A DNA stretch of 43,666 nt from NCBI GenBank assembly GCA_020628065.1, contig JAHDFR010000002.1, forward strand, positions 100,630 through 144,295, written 5' to 3'. Source of the DNA: Acidimicrobiales bacterium. Its GTDB lineage: Bacteria > Actinomycetota > Acidimicrobiia > Acidimicrobiales > SZUA-35. Positions 23,537 to 31,954 of this stretch are shown here, piece by piece (position 1 is the stretch's first letter; every line of letters begins with the position of its first letter). Both the position numbers and the translations under genes were made by a program. The notes beneath the pieces are model-generated. The model made no database searches. It saw nothing but the letters and a program-made list of their open reading frames with translations, and had not been told where the DNA came from.

Positions 23537-25581
23537 GAGCGTTGACACCTTCGTCAGCCGGCACTGCAACCGACCACCGACTCATGGCATTCACTACTCG
23601 ACGAATATTCGTTGTACTGATATCGAGCTTGTTCGCACTGATGGTCATCTCAAGTCTTCCGGCTTCGGCCCAAGACTCGGATGGCTCAGATTCGGGCGGT
23701 TCGGAGTCAGGCAGCTCGGAGTCAGGCAGTGAGGCGCCGACCTCGGAGATACTGGCCGTCTCATCGGTGGACGCTAGCGGAGAGCAACCGGTTGTAGCCG
23801 TGTTCGGTGTTGCCGCCGACACTGCGGCATCCGCCGTCACTACCGAGAGCTCGGCTGGTGACGTCAAGGTTGCCCGTGTCGAAGACTCCGCTGCGGCCGG
23901 TTGGCCTGCCGAAGTGGTGTTTGTCGTTGACGCAGACAACCGAACGGTTTCTAGCGGCTTCGAGGCCGCCATGTCCGCCATCATCACTGAGGCGATGGGC
24001 GACCTGCCCGACGGCTCACGAGTTGCTCTGGTCAGCGCCGGCACCTCGGCCGATATCGAGGTGCCGCTCACGGCCAACGCCGCCCGCGTTCGTCAAGCCG
24101 TCGCTCAGTTGGCCGCCCAGCGAGGTGCCTCGATACTCGACGGTGTCGCCTTGGCCGGCAAGGTCTTGAACGAGTCGGCAACCGGCGGTTCGGCTGATGT
24201 GGTCCGCAGCGTGGTCGTACTGGCCGATGGGCCGGACACCGCCTCCGAGGCGGACGCCCAATCGGCTGGCGCATCTCTACTTCAGTCGGGATCCAAGATG
24301 GTGGCGCTGTCCACTGGTGCCGCGCCCAAACTGGAACTGCTGGCTACCAATACTGCTGGGTCCTTCGGGATGGTGGACTCGTCGGAGCAACTTCCGGCAG
24401 CGGGTGCCTCCGCAGTCGAGTTGGCGGCTCACCGGCTTCTGGTTTCTCTACAGACCTCGGTGGAAACCGAAGAGCGCTTCAACGTCAAGCTGGCCGTCGA
24501 TGGCCGACAGACCTCGTTCTCCTACCCGGCAGGGCTCGTCACCAGTAGCGCCATCCAGCTTGAACCGATATTCGAGACCGAGCCGGGAGCCCTTGCCTTC
24601 CTCGGCCAGCCGATCTTCCTCTACATCTCCATCGGCTTGGCCTTCGCCGGTATCACCCTGGCCATCTGGGTTCTCGGGGCGATGTTCATCCGAGGCGAGA
24701 GCGCTCTGGACAGAATTCTCTCTCGATACGCCGACGGCGACGAACTGGCCGACGAAGAGGTCCAGGAGATGCTGGTGGAAACCGCACTTCTCCAGCGGGC
24801 TGTGGAGCTGACCGAGACGTTCGCCGAGCGGCAGGGTTTCCTGAGCCGGGTGGAGGAGAAGCTTGAACGGGCGGCTGTGCCGATCCGTCCGGGTGAGGCA
24901 CTGTTCTTCCTAGTCGGATTTGTTGTTCTTGTGGCTGCTCTTGTGACTGCGGTTACCGGCGCAATCATTGCCGGGATCATCTTCGGGATGATCGCCGCCG
25001 GAATCGGCGGTGTCTCGCTCGACGTGTTGGCTCGACGCCGGCTGTCCAAGTTCGAAGGGCAACTGCCCGACACCCTCCAGATGTTGGCTGGAACTCTTCG
25101 GGCGGGCTATTCGCTTCCTCAAGGCATCGACGCTGTGTCGAAAGAGATCGATGACCCGATGGGAGTTGAGCTCCGACGGGCAATGACGGAAGCCCAGCTG
25201 GGTCGAGAGATCGACGACGCTCTCGGTTCGGTCGCTGAGAGGCTGAACTCTCCGGACTTTGCCTGGGCGGTCATGGCACTTGGCATCCAGCGTGAGGTCG
25301 GCGGCAATTTGAACGAATTGTTGATGACGGTGGCGGACACCATGGTCCAACGTGAGCGCCTGAAACGTGAAGTGGCTGCACTGACCGCTGAAGGACGGGT
25401 GTCGGCCATGATTCTCTCGTTGATGCCACCGGGCCTGGGAATTGTCCTGTATGTGATGAACCCCGAGTATGTCGGAATTCTGTTCAGCCGGACGTTGGGT
25501 CTGATTCTCATCGGGCTGGCAGTGGTGAGTGCCCTTGTCGGGTTGCTCTGGATGCGCAAGGTGATAACGATCGATGCCTAG
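23533..25581 (+). CDS. tadB: VWA domain-TadB fusion (Tad inner-membrane platform)
   Basis: The 682-residue protein joins two modules. A signal peptide ending at ASA-Q (about residue 46) is followed by a Ser/Gly/Asp-rich spacer (48-70). A von Willebrand A-like domain occupies about 125-310 (AEVVFVVDADNRT, then GSRVALVSAG, then ASILDGVALAGKVL). The MIDAS DxSxS is degraded to DADNR, so metal binding is doubtful. A membrane segment near 365-390 leads to the TadB part: more membrane helices and the T2SSF domain (LPDTLQMLAGTLRAGYSLPQGIDAV). The A domain should lie outside the membrane and the T2SSF loop inside. The ATG overlaps cpaF in ATGA; the ATG at 23584 would give a tidier signal peptide. Confidence 0.85.
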   Translation: MRALTPSSAGTATDHRLMAFTTRRIFVVLISSLFALMVISSLPASAQDSDGSDSGGSESGSSESGSEAPTSEILAVSSVDASGEQPVVAVFGVAADTAASAVTTESSAGDVKVARVEDSAAAGWPAEVVFVVDADNRTVSSGFEAAMSAIITEAMGDLPDGSRVALVSAGTSADIEVPLTANAARVRQAVAQLAAQRGASILDGVALAGKVLNESATGGSADVVRSVVVLADGPDTASEADAQSAGASLLQSGSKMVALSTGAAPKLELLATNTAGSFGMVDSSEQLPAAGASAVELAAHRLLVSLQTSVETEERFNVKLAVDGRQTSFSYPAGLVTSSAIQLEPIFETEPGALAFLGQPIFLYISIGLAFAGITLAIWVLGAMFIRGESALDRILSRYADGDELADEEVQEMLVETALLQRAVELTETFAERQGFLSRVEEKLERAAVPIRPGEALFFLVGFVVLVAALVTAVTGAIIAGIIFGMIAAGIGGVSLDVLARRRLSKFEGQLPDTLQMLAGTLRAGYSLPQGIDAVSKEIDDPMGVELRRAMTEAQLGREIDDALGSVAERLNSPDFAWAVMALGIQREVGGNLNELLMTVADTMVQRERLKREVAALTAEGRVSAMILSLMPPGLGIVLYVMNPEYVGILFSRTLGLILIGLAVVSALVGLLWMRKVITIDA

Positions 25582-26518
25582 TTTTCTCTCCGCTCTACCC
25601 CCTGAGCTGTACGTGCTGGGCCTGGTGGCCGCATTCGGTGCGTGTGTCTTCGTAGTCCTGAATCAGCTGGACGACCGGGCAGCCGCTCGGGCTTCTCTTC
25701 GCCAGTTGGACGGATACAAAGTCGAAGACCAGCGTGAACAGGAGCTTTTGGCTCCCCTCCATCAGCGAGTGCTGGGACCGGCCGTCGGCGTGTTCGGCAA
25801 GCTCGGTGGACGTTTCAATCCTCCTGAGTACGTCGAATCGATTCGCAGTAAACACATGCAGGCCGGTCTTGCCGGTGAGTCAGTGGTCGAGCGGTTCCTT
25901 GCCACCAGAATTCTGCTGTTGGCCATGATTCCCGTGTGGCTGGTGTTTGTTTTCTTCATCAACCCGATGCGCTTCACCGGCATGTTGCAGTTGGCGGCGG
26001 CCGGCATCGGCGTGGCCGGTTTGGCCATGGGTCCGGCGGCGCGGTTGAACAGCAAAGTGGAGGAGCGGCAGCGGTCAATTCAACGCTCACTGCCTGACGT
26101 TCTTGACTTGCTGGTGATCTCGGTTGAGGCAGGCCTTGGCTTTGAGCAGGCAGTCGATCGTGTGATTCACAACGTTCCGGGTGAGCTGTCGGATGAATTT
26201 GCCCGTGTTCTGGGCGAGACCAGTGCCGGCTCAACCAGGGCTGACGCCTTGCGGGCGCTGCAGGAACGAGTGGACATTCCCGAGGTCCGGTCGTTCGTGA
26301 TGGCCATGATTCAGGCCGACCAGTTCGGTGTCAGCATCGGACGAGTCCTTCGTTCTCAGGCCGACGAAATGCGCATCAAACGTCGCCAGCTAGCCCAGGA
26401 ACGGGCGCAGAAAGCGCCGGTGAAGATGCTCATCCCCATGGTCTTTTGTGTCTTTCCGGCTCTGTTCGTTGTCATCCTGGGCCCGGCCTTGATGAGTATC
26501 GTCGAGACTCTCGGCTAG
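25574..26518 (+). CDS. tadC: Tad inner-membrane platform protein TadC
   Basis: TadC pairs with TadB as the polytopic platform on which CpaF acts. The 314-residue protein has an N-terminal membrane helix (LYVLGLVAAFGACVFVVL), a cytosolic stretch, two helices around residues 108-155, the T2SSF domain (RSLPDVLDLLVISVEAGLGFEQAVDRV) and a final hydrophobic helix (MLIPMVFCVFPALFVVIL). This is the normal TadC layout. It overlaps tadB by eight bases, and the next gene starts immediately after its stop, so the block from cpaB onward appears to be one transcript. Confidence 0.9.
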   Translation: MPSFLSALPPELYVLGLVAAFGACVFVVLNQLDDRAAARASLRQLDGYKVEDQREQELLAPLHQRVLGPAVGVFGKLGGRFNPPEYVESIRSKHMQAGLAGESVVERFLATRILLLAMIPVWLVFVFFINPMRFTGMLQLAAAGIGVAGLAMGPAARLNSKVEERQRSIQRSLPDVLDLLVISVEAGLGFEQAVDRVIHNVPGELSDEFARVLGETSAGSTRADALRALQERVDIPEVRSFVMAMIQADQFGVSIGRVLRSQADEMRIKRRQLAQERAQKAPVKMLIPMVFCVFPALFVVILGPALMSIVETLG

Positions 26519-28078
26519 GTGGCCGACGGCGGTCATGTGGTGAACCTTCAAGGCGGCGGTGAAGATAAAAAGTCCTTGCTCAGGGGCCGTCGTCCGGATA
26601 TGGCGACGGCCCTTGGCGTTCTGTTGTCGGCGATCGGATTCTCGATCACTGCAAGATTGACAGCCGACAACAGTTTGCTCACCCATGTGGCCACCGGGCA
26701 GCTGATTCTTGATTCAGGATCGGTTCCGACCGTCGACCCGTATTCGTCTCACTTCTCCGGTCAGTCGTGGACCGTGCAGTCGTGGTTCGCCAGCGTTGTC
26801 TATGCCGCCACCGTCGAAGTTGGTGGCTTTTCCTGGCTTCGGGTGTTGCACGGCTGGATTGGCTTTTTGCTGGTTGCCGGCTTCTGGCAGGTCACGGCGG
26901 CGGCTAGAACCCTGGCCGTTCGCGTTGGTTTGACTGTCGGATTGCTGGTTGTGGCCGATGCCTTCTGGTCACCGCGACCGCTGTTGTTCGGACTGGTCGG
27001 GCTGTTAGCTGTTGTTTTGGCCTTGGAAGGCAGGCTGAAGCCCATGTGGCTGGTGGCCGTCATGTGGGTGTGGGTGAACACCCACGGGTCGTTTCCACTG
27101 GCTGCGATTCTTTGGGGGACCACTGTTGTAGGCACCGTTCTCGATGCGGTGTTGGCCCGGCGTTCGGGTGTCCAGCCGGTCGATTCACTGGTCGGCGCCG
27201 TTGTCGGTGCTGTTGGGCAAGTTCCCAATCGTCTTTGGCGCGTCGGTTTCGCGGTGGTCGCCGGGACCCTGGCCGGAGCGATCAGTCCGCTCGGTCCAAG
27301 GTTGCTGTGGTTCCCGTTCGCCACTGTTCTTCGGCGTCAATCGATGGAGCGAGTGGTCGAGTGGCAGCCACCGACGTTCTCGTCGGCGGGGGAAATCGTC
27401 TATTTGTTGCTCATCGCAGCGGTGGCACTGGCCGCCACCCGTAGGCGATTCGGTTGGCGTTATCTGCTGCCTGTCGTTGCCTTTGTGGCTGTCGGGTTTC
27501 TGGCGGTCCGAAACATCGCCCCGGGGGCAATGGTGGCGTTGGGGCTGTTGGCCAATGGTCTGGAGTCCGAACAGCGGGTCGGGGCCCCTCAACCGTCAAC
27601 GGCCCGGTCGTCCGGTCCGGCCATCCTTGGTGTTGTCGGCGGACTACTGCTGGTATTGGCGTTGGCCGCCGGCGCATCTTTGGGGCCAGGTTTGAATTTG
27701 GACCGCTATCCGGTCTCGGCCGTCGACTATTTGGAGGATCGAGGCCTGGTGGCGAGCGAAGAGGTGTCGCTGGTCCACCGTGAGGCGGTTGGCAACTACC
27801 TGACCTTCCGTTACGGGAACGAGGCCTCGGTCTACATGGACGACCGTTTTGACTTCTATCCGCTGGAGCGGACATCTGATCATCTGGACCTCGTCTACGG
27901 GGGACGTTACGACGAGGTTCTGGCCAAGGTTGAGGCTTCGGTTGTGCTGTGGCAGTCGGACGGGTTGTTGGCCGACTGGTTGCGGCGGTCCGACGGATGG
28001 TCCATGGCGTTCGAAGATGACGAATGGATCGTCGCCTGTCGGAAGTCAGCCTCCACCTTTGACCGCTGTATGGACTGA
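26519..28078 (+). CDS. Polytopic membrane protein, possibly GT-C-like, at the end of the tad operon
   Basis: The 519-residue protein has about ten hydrophobic segments up to residue 395, then a soluble domain of about 120 residues (LNLDRYPVSAVDYLEDRG, ASVYMDDRFDFYP). The early loop HVATGQLILDSGSVPTVDPYS, followed by WTVQSWFASVVYA, resembles the first extracytoplasmic loop of GT-C-fold membrane glycosyltransferase-like proteins. I cannot name a donor or acceptor. The GTG start is the base right after the tadC stop, so it probably shares the tad transcript. A role in glycosylating the pilus is an inference from position only. Tandem hairpins follow the gene. Confidence 0.65.
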   Translation: MADGGHVVNLQGGGEDKKSLLRGRRPDMATALGVLLSAIGFSITARLTADNSLLTHVATGQLILDSGSVPTVDPYSSHFSGQSWTVQSWFASVVYAATVEVGGFSWLRVLHGWIGFLLVAGFWQVTAAARTLAVRVGLTVGLLVVADAFWSPRPLLFGLVGLLAVVLALEGRLKPMWLVAVMWVWVNTHGSFPLAAILWGTTVVGTVLDAVLARRSGVQPVDSLVGAVVGAVGQVPNRLWRVGFAVVAGTLAGAISPLGPRLLWFPFATVLRRQSMERVVEWQPPTFSSAGEIVYLLLIAAVALAATRRRFGWRYLLPVVAFVAVGFLAVRNIAPGAMVALGLLANGLESEQRVGAPQPSTARSSGPAILGVVGGLLLVLALAAGASLGPGLNLDRYPVSAVDYLEDRGLVASEEVSLVHREAVGNYLTFRYGNEASVYMDDRFDFYPLERTSDHLDLVYGGRYDEVLAKVEASVVLWQSDGLLADWLRRSDGWSMAFEDDEWIVACRKSASTFDRCMD

Positions 28079-28141
28079 ACAAGGTTGTCACCTGACCGGC
28101 CATTGCCGGTTGGTTGACCGGCGGAGGCTGGAACACTGCAC

Positions 28142-28208
28142 GACAACGGGCACACTTCCGCCCGTGTCAGCGTGCAGACGCGGGCAAGCGGGCCCGGAGG
28201 CCCGCTTG
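28142..28208. terminator. Two tandem hairpins between convergent genes
   Basis: Hairpin one pairs GAC-ACGGGC (28142-28151, one A bulged) with GCCCGTGTC (28160-28168). Hairpin two pairs CAAGCGGGCC (28185-28194) perfectly with GGCCCGCTTG (28199-28208). They sit between the convergent membrane protein gene and the response regulator gene, as a two-way terminator would. Confidence 0.7.
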
Positions 28209-28252
28209 TCGGCTTGTTGGAAGTGATGCCCCGCCCTAATGACGGCGGTCGG

Positions 28253-29008
28253 CTAGTTGAGGCTGACGATACCCATACGAACGGCTTGCAGCACGGCCTG
28301 GGTCCGGTCTCGGGCGTCCAGCTTCCGGTAGATGGAGGCCAGATGGTTCTTCACCGTCTTTTGGGAGATGAACAACTGCTCGGCCACCTCCGGCGTTGAA
28401 CAACCGTTGGCGATCAGCTGGAGGACTTCTTCCTCCCGGGGGGTGATCACTCGCTCGTCTTTGCTGTGGCTGTCCTGTCGCCGAACCTCGGCCAGCATGG
28501 TGGCGGCCAGGCGGGGCGAGAGGGCTGTCTCTCCGGTCACTACTGCGTCAATGGCGGAGCCAATCTCGTCGGTACTGCAGTCTTTGACCAGATAGCCGCT
28601 GGCTCCGGCCCGAATGGCCTGTGACAGAAAGTCCTGGTCGGCGTGCATGGTGAGAATGACAACGAAGGTTCCCGGCAGCCGCTCTTTGAGCTGCTTGGTG
28701 GCTTCGATGCCGTCCATGTCCGGCATGCCAACGTCCATCAGCACGACATCGGGCTGAATGGCGGCCGCCAGGTCGACGGCCTCGGTCCCGTTGCGGGCCT
28801 CCCCGATGACGTCAAAGCCAAGATCCTTGAGGCTGCGACGAAGACCTTCGCGCAGCATTCGGTGATCGTCGGCCAACATGACTCGGATGGAGGCACGGGC
28901 CGACTTTAGATTTGATCGGGCTTGTTCCCTTGGATCTACAGCTCGATGCTGTAGACCGGCTGATGGCGGGCCGCCGGGGCGACCGCCTAGTTCTGGCCGT
29001 GGTTGCAC
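28253..29008 (-). CDS. NarL/LuxR-type response regulator
   Basis: The protein pairs a receiver domain with a LuxR-type helix-turn-helix. The receiver begins at SIRVMLADDHRMLREGL (acidic pair DD) and has the phospho-acceptor in VVLMDVGMPDMDG, Thr in VILTMHAD and Lys in YLVKD. The DNA-binding part reads ITPREEEVLQLIANGCSTPEVAEQLFISQKTVKNHLASIYRKL. The start is uncertain. The frame is open to 29167, but the first 50 residues look non-coding, being proline- and arginine-rich. I use the GTG at 29008, with AAGGGA eleven bases ahead; it still leaves about 38 odd residues before the receiver. No sensor kinase is adjacent. It could regulate the tad operon or itself. Confidence 0.8.
   Translation of the reverse strand: MQPRPELGGRPGGPPSAGLQHRAVDPREQARSNLKSARASIRVMLADDHRMLREGLRRSLKDLGFDVIGEARNGTEAVDLAAAIQPDVVLMDVGMPDMDGIEATKQLKERLPGTFVVILTMHADQDFLSQAIRAGASGYLVKDCSTDEIGSAIDAVVTGETALSPRLAATMLAEVRRQDSHSKDERVITPREEEVLQLIANGCSTPEVAEQLFISQKTVKNHLASIYRKLDARDRTQAVLQAVRMGIVSLN
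28935..28955 (-). repeat. 8-bp inverted repeat ahead of the receiver domain
   Basis: TCTACAGC (28935-28942) and GCTGTAGA (28948-28955) form a perfect inverted repeat around TCGAT. It lies between the chosen start codon and the first receiver strand. If this DNA is really upstream of the gene, it is a good operator or leader hairpin; otherwise it is coincidental. Confidence 0.4.
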
Positions 29009-29111
29009 GGGTTGTTCCGTCCCTTCATATTCGACAGGCCGACGTGGAGCGACTTGGTGTCCGCTCACGCCCTTGATCACTAGATCGGAGGGATCAGGCC
29101 GCAAATGAGCA

Positions 29112-29123
29112 GTTGGATCCAAC
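29112..29123. promoter_or_regulatory. Perfect 12-bp palindrome between divergent genes
   Basis: GTTGGATCCAAC is its own reverse complement. It lies in the region between the divergent response regulator gene and coaE, 60-75 bases before the coaE -10 box, where a dimeric regulator could bind. Confidence 0.35.
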
Positions 29124-29167
29124 CGAGTAGGGTCTGACTCCGGTGACAAGGCGGCCAGCGGACGCAA

Positions 29168-29190
29168 CGGCCAGTGGTTCCCGCTAGTTT
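29168..29190 (+). promoter_or_regulatory. Candidate leaderless promoter of coaE
   Basis: TAGTTT (29185-29190) ends six bases before the coaE ATG. CGGCCAGTG lies exactly eight bases upstream of it (29168-29176). It matches six of nine positions of TTGTCRGTG, the upstream element of the mycobacterial RecA-NDp damage promoter. There is no Shine-Dalgarno sequence, which fits a leaderless transcript. Confidence 0.45.
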
Positions 29191-29196
29191 GCGGAC

Positions 29197-29853
29197 ATGA
29201 TTCTTGTGGCTCTCACCGGCGGGATCGGATCCGGTAAGTCGTCGGTGGCCAAGCGGCTGGTGGACCGGGGAGCGGTCTTGATCGATGCCGACGCCACTGT
29301 CCGGGAGCTTCAGCAGCCCGGTGAGCCGGTGTTCGTCTGGATGATTGAGCGTTGGGGCGATCCCATCATCGGTCAGGATGGTGGCCTGAATCGGCAGGCG
29401 GTGGCTGACATTGTGTTCAACGACGCCGATGAGCTGAAGGCGTTGGAAGCCGTTATCCACCCTGAGGTGCGTCGCCGTATGACCGAACGGATCGGTTCCC
29501 TGGCGTCGAGCGATTCGGTTGTTGTTCAGGATCTTCCGTTGATGGTGGAGTGGGGTGGCGGCCGTCGCGGGGCGTCGGGGGTGATAGTGGTCGACACCCC
29601 TGTCGAGCTGGCCATTGCTCGTCTGGTGGAGCATCGGGGGTTCACCCGGGCGGACGCCGAAGCCCGAATGAAGAACCAGGCCACCAGAGAAGAACGTCTT
29701 GAGCTGGCCGACTTCGTGGTTGACAACAGCGGCTCGTTGAGTGATCTTGATGATCAGATCGACCGTTGTTGGCAGTGGATCGCCGAGTTGGGCCCGACCC
29801 CGTGGCCGCCTGCCGACACCGATCCGGGCTTGGTCGATGGAGGACCCGGCTAG
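29197..29853 (+). CDS. coaE: Dephospho-CoA kinase
   Basis: CoaE adds the 3' phosphate in the last step of coenzyme A synthesis. The 218-residue P-loop kinase begins with its Walker A motif [11 protein letters not shown] (residues 6-16), then [11 protein letters not shown], the CoaE signature loop. [20 protein letters not shown] and the lid region [23 protein letters not shown] complete the family pattern. It lacks the extra C-terminal GrpB-like domain present in mycobacterial CoaE. The location just before uvrB is common in Actinobacteria. The ATG has no Shine-Dalgarno sequence but has a -10-like TAGTTT six bases upstream. Confidence 0.93.
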   Translation: MILVALTGGIGSGKSSVAKRLVDRGAVLIDADATVRELQQPGEPVFVWMIERWGDPIIGQDGGLNRQAVADIVFNDADELKALEAVIHPEVRRRMTERIGSLASSDSVVVQDLPLMVEWGGGRRGASGVIVVDTPVELAIARLVEHRGFTRADAEARMKNQATREERLELADFVVDNSGSLSDLDDQIDRCWQWIAELGPTPWPPADTDPGLVDGGPG

Positions 29854-29890
29854 CATCCGGTCAGCGGTCGCCCGGTTTGGCCGGCGTCGG

Positions 29891-29896
29891 TAGTGT
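29891..29896 (+). promoter_or_regulatory. Candidate -10 box for leaderless uvrB
   Basis: TAGTGT ends seven bases before the uvrB ATG. No good match to the TTGTCRGTG damage element precedes it. Confidence 0.45.
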
Positions 29897-29903
29897 GGTG
29901 GGT

Positions 29904-31925
29904 ATGCCCGAGTTCAAAATGGTCTCGTCGTACTCCCCGGCCGGAGACCAACCCAAGGCCATTGAAGGCCTGACCAACAGCATCAACGCCGGCGAGCAGA
30001 TGCAGACGTTGCTGGGCATCACCGGCTCGGGTAAGTCGGCGACGTTGGCCTGGACCATTGAGGCGGTGCAGAAACCGACGCTGGTTATCGCCCCCAACAA
30101 GTCGTTGGCCGCCCAGTTGGCCAACGAGTTCAAGGAGTTCTTCCCCCACAATCGGGTGGAGTACTTCGTCAGCTACTACGACTATTACCAGCCCGAGGCC
30201 TACATGCCTTCGAGCGACACGTACATCGAGAAAGACTCGTCGGTCAATGACGAAATTGATCGTCTGCGCCACTCGGCAACAGCAGCCCTGCTGACCCGTC
30301 GGGACACCATTGTCGTCGCCTCGGTCTCATGCATTTACGGTTTGGGCTCTCCGGAGCAGTACAAAGACAAACTGCTGATCCTGCGGGCTGGTGAGGAGTA
30401 CGATCAACGGTCGATTTTGGCTGATTTGGTTGACATGCAGTACGAGCGCAACGACATGAATCTGACTCGGGGTCGGTTCCGGGTGCGGGGTGACACCATC
30501 GAGATTCACCCGGCCTATGAGGAGTTTGTCGTCCGAGTCGAGCTGTTCGGCGACGAGATCGAAGCGATGACGGCTGTTGACCCGCTGACCGGAGAGCGGC
30601 TTGAACAGTTGGACGAGCTGGTCATGTTCCCGGCCTCGCACTATGTGGCCTCCGATGACCGGATGCAGAAGGCCATCATCGGTATCGAAGCCGAGCTGCA
30701 GGAACGGCTGACCCTGCTGGAGGGTGAGCAGCGGCTGCTGGAAGCTCAGCGCTTGCGGATGCGGACCCAGCACGATCTCGAGATGATGCAGGAAATGGGC
30801 TTCTGCAACGGCATCGAGAACTACAGCCGCCACATCGACGGTCGGGCGCCGGGGGAAAGACCCTACACCCTGTTGGATTTCTTCCCCGACGACTACTTGA
30901 TGGTGTTGGACGAATCCCATGTTGCCATTCCCCAGCTCCACGGTCAGTACGAGGGGGATCGCAGCCGAAAGGAAACCCTTATCGACCACGGGTTCCGGTT
31001 GCCGTCGGCGGCCGACAACCGACCTCTTCGGTTTGATGAGTGGTTGGAGAAGGTCAACCAGGTGGTGTTCCTGTCAGCCACGCCGGGCCCGTTTGAGATG
31101 GAGCATTCATCCACGGTGGTGGAACAGATCGTGCGACCCACCGGACTTATCGACCCTGAGATTTCGGTGCGGCCGACCAAGGGTCAGATCGACAATCTGA
31201 TGGAGGAGATTTCAACCGTCGTCGACAACGACGGGCGGGTGCTGGTTACCACCTTGACCAAGAAGATGGCGGAGGATCTGACCGACTACCTGGTCGAGCA
31301 GGGCGTACGGGTTCGTTACCTGCATTCGGAGATCGACACCATCGAACGGATTGAGACTCTTCGGGGCCTACGTCTGGGCGAGTTCGATGTTCTGGTCGGT
31401 ATCAATCTTCTGCGAGAGGGACTTGACCTCCCGGAGGTCCAGTTGGTCGCTATTCTCGACGCTGACAAAGAGGGCTTCCTCCGATCGGAGACGTCGTTGG
31501 TTCAGACGATCGGTCGTGCGGCCAGAAACGTTGAGGGCCGGGTCATCATGTACGCCGACCAGGTGACGGCCTCGATGCAACGGGCCATTTCGGAGACGAA
31601 TCGTCGTCGTGGCCTGCAAATGGCCTACAACGAAGCCAACGGCATCGATCCCCAAACGGTACGCAAGGCGGTCACCGACATCTTGTCTCTGATCCGACCG
31701 CAGGAGACGGCGCCGGTGCCGGACGGCGGGCAGCGTAAGCGTCGCCCGGAGGAGAAGAAGCGCCTCAAGGAGCTGGCTGAGCTCCCTGAGGATCAGCTGC
31801 GTCGCCTGATTGACTCTCTGGAGGACGAGATGATGGAGGCGTCGGCCGATCTTCGATTTGAGTACGCAGCACGACTGAGGGACGAGATAAAGGATCTCCG
31901 GCGCGAATTGCGGGAGATGGTCTGA
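29904..31925 (+). CDS. uvrB: Excinuclease ABC subunit B (UvrB)
   Basis: UvrB is the damage-verifying helicase of nucleotide excision repair, loaded by UvrA and the platform for UvrC. I start at the ATG at 29904 ([20 protein letters not shown]), the conserved N-terminus; the frame open from 29766 overlaps coaE. The 673 residues include Walker [10 protein letters not shown] and the damage-probing beta-hairpin with [15 protein letters not shown]. They also include the DESH box [11 protein letters not shown], helicase motifs [10 protein letters not shown] and [25 protein letters not shown], and a C-terminal UVR domain ([22 protein letters not shown]). All motifs are intact. Confidence 0.97.
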   Translation: MPEFKMVSSYSPAGDQPKAIEGLTNSINAGEQMQTLLGITGSGKSATLAWTIEAVQKPTLVIAPNKSLAAQLANEFKEFFPHNRVEYFVSYYDYYQPEAYMPSSDTYIEKDSSVNDEIDRLRHSATAALLTRRDTIVVASVSCIYGLGSPEQYKDKLLILRAGEEYDQRSILADLVDMQYERNDMNLTRGRFRVRGDTIEIHPAYEEFVVRVELFGDEIEAMTAVDPLTGERLEQLDELVMFPASHYVASDDRMQKAIIGIEAELQERLTLLEGEQRLLEAQRLRMRTQHDLEMMQEMGFCNGIENYSRHIDGRAPGERPYTLLDFFPDDYLMVLDESHVAIPQLHGQYEGDRSRKETLIDHGFRLPSAADNRPLRFDEWLEKVNQVVFLSATPGPFEMEHSSTVVEQIVRPTGLIDPEISVRPTKGQIDNLMEEISTVVDNDGRVLVTTLTKKMAEDLTDYLVEQGVRVRYLHSEIDTIERIETLRGLRLGEFDVLVGINLLREGLDLPEVQLVAILDADKEGFLRSETSLVQTIGRAARNVEGRVIMYADQVTASMQRAISETNRRRGLQMAYNEANGIDPQTVRKAVTDILSLIRPQETAPVPDGGQRKRRPEEKKRLKELAELPEDQLRRLIDSLEDEMMEASADLRFEYAARLRDEIKDLRRELREMV

Positions 31926-31927
31926 TC

Positions 31928-31954
31928 CCGGCCGGCCGTGCCGCTACCGGCCGG
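31928..31954. terminator. Hairpin between convergent uvrB and the membrane protein gene
   Basis: CCGGCCGG occurs at 31928-31935 and 31947-31954. The two copies pair to give an 8-bp stem with an 11-base loop that contains the stop codon of the minus-strand gene. It is probably a shared terminator. Confidence 0.6.

Noticed and set aside
23939-24169. Possible split of the VWA and TadB parts into two genes
   Set aside because: The frame is continuous for 682 codons without an internal stop, and no ribosome-binding site and start codon convincingly precede the TadB part.
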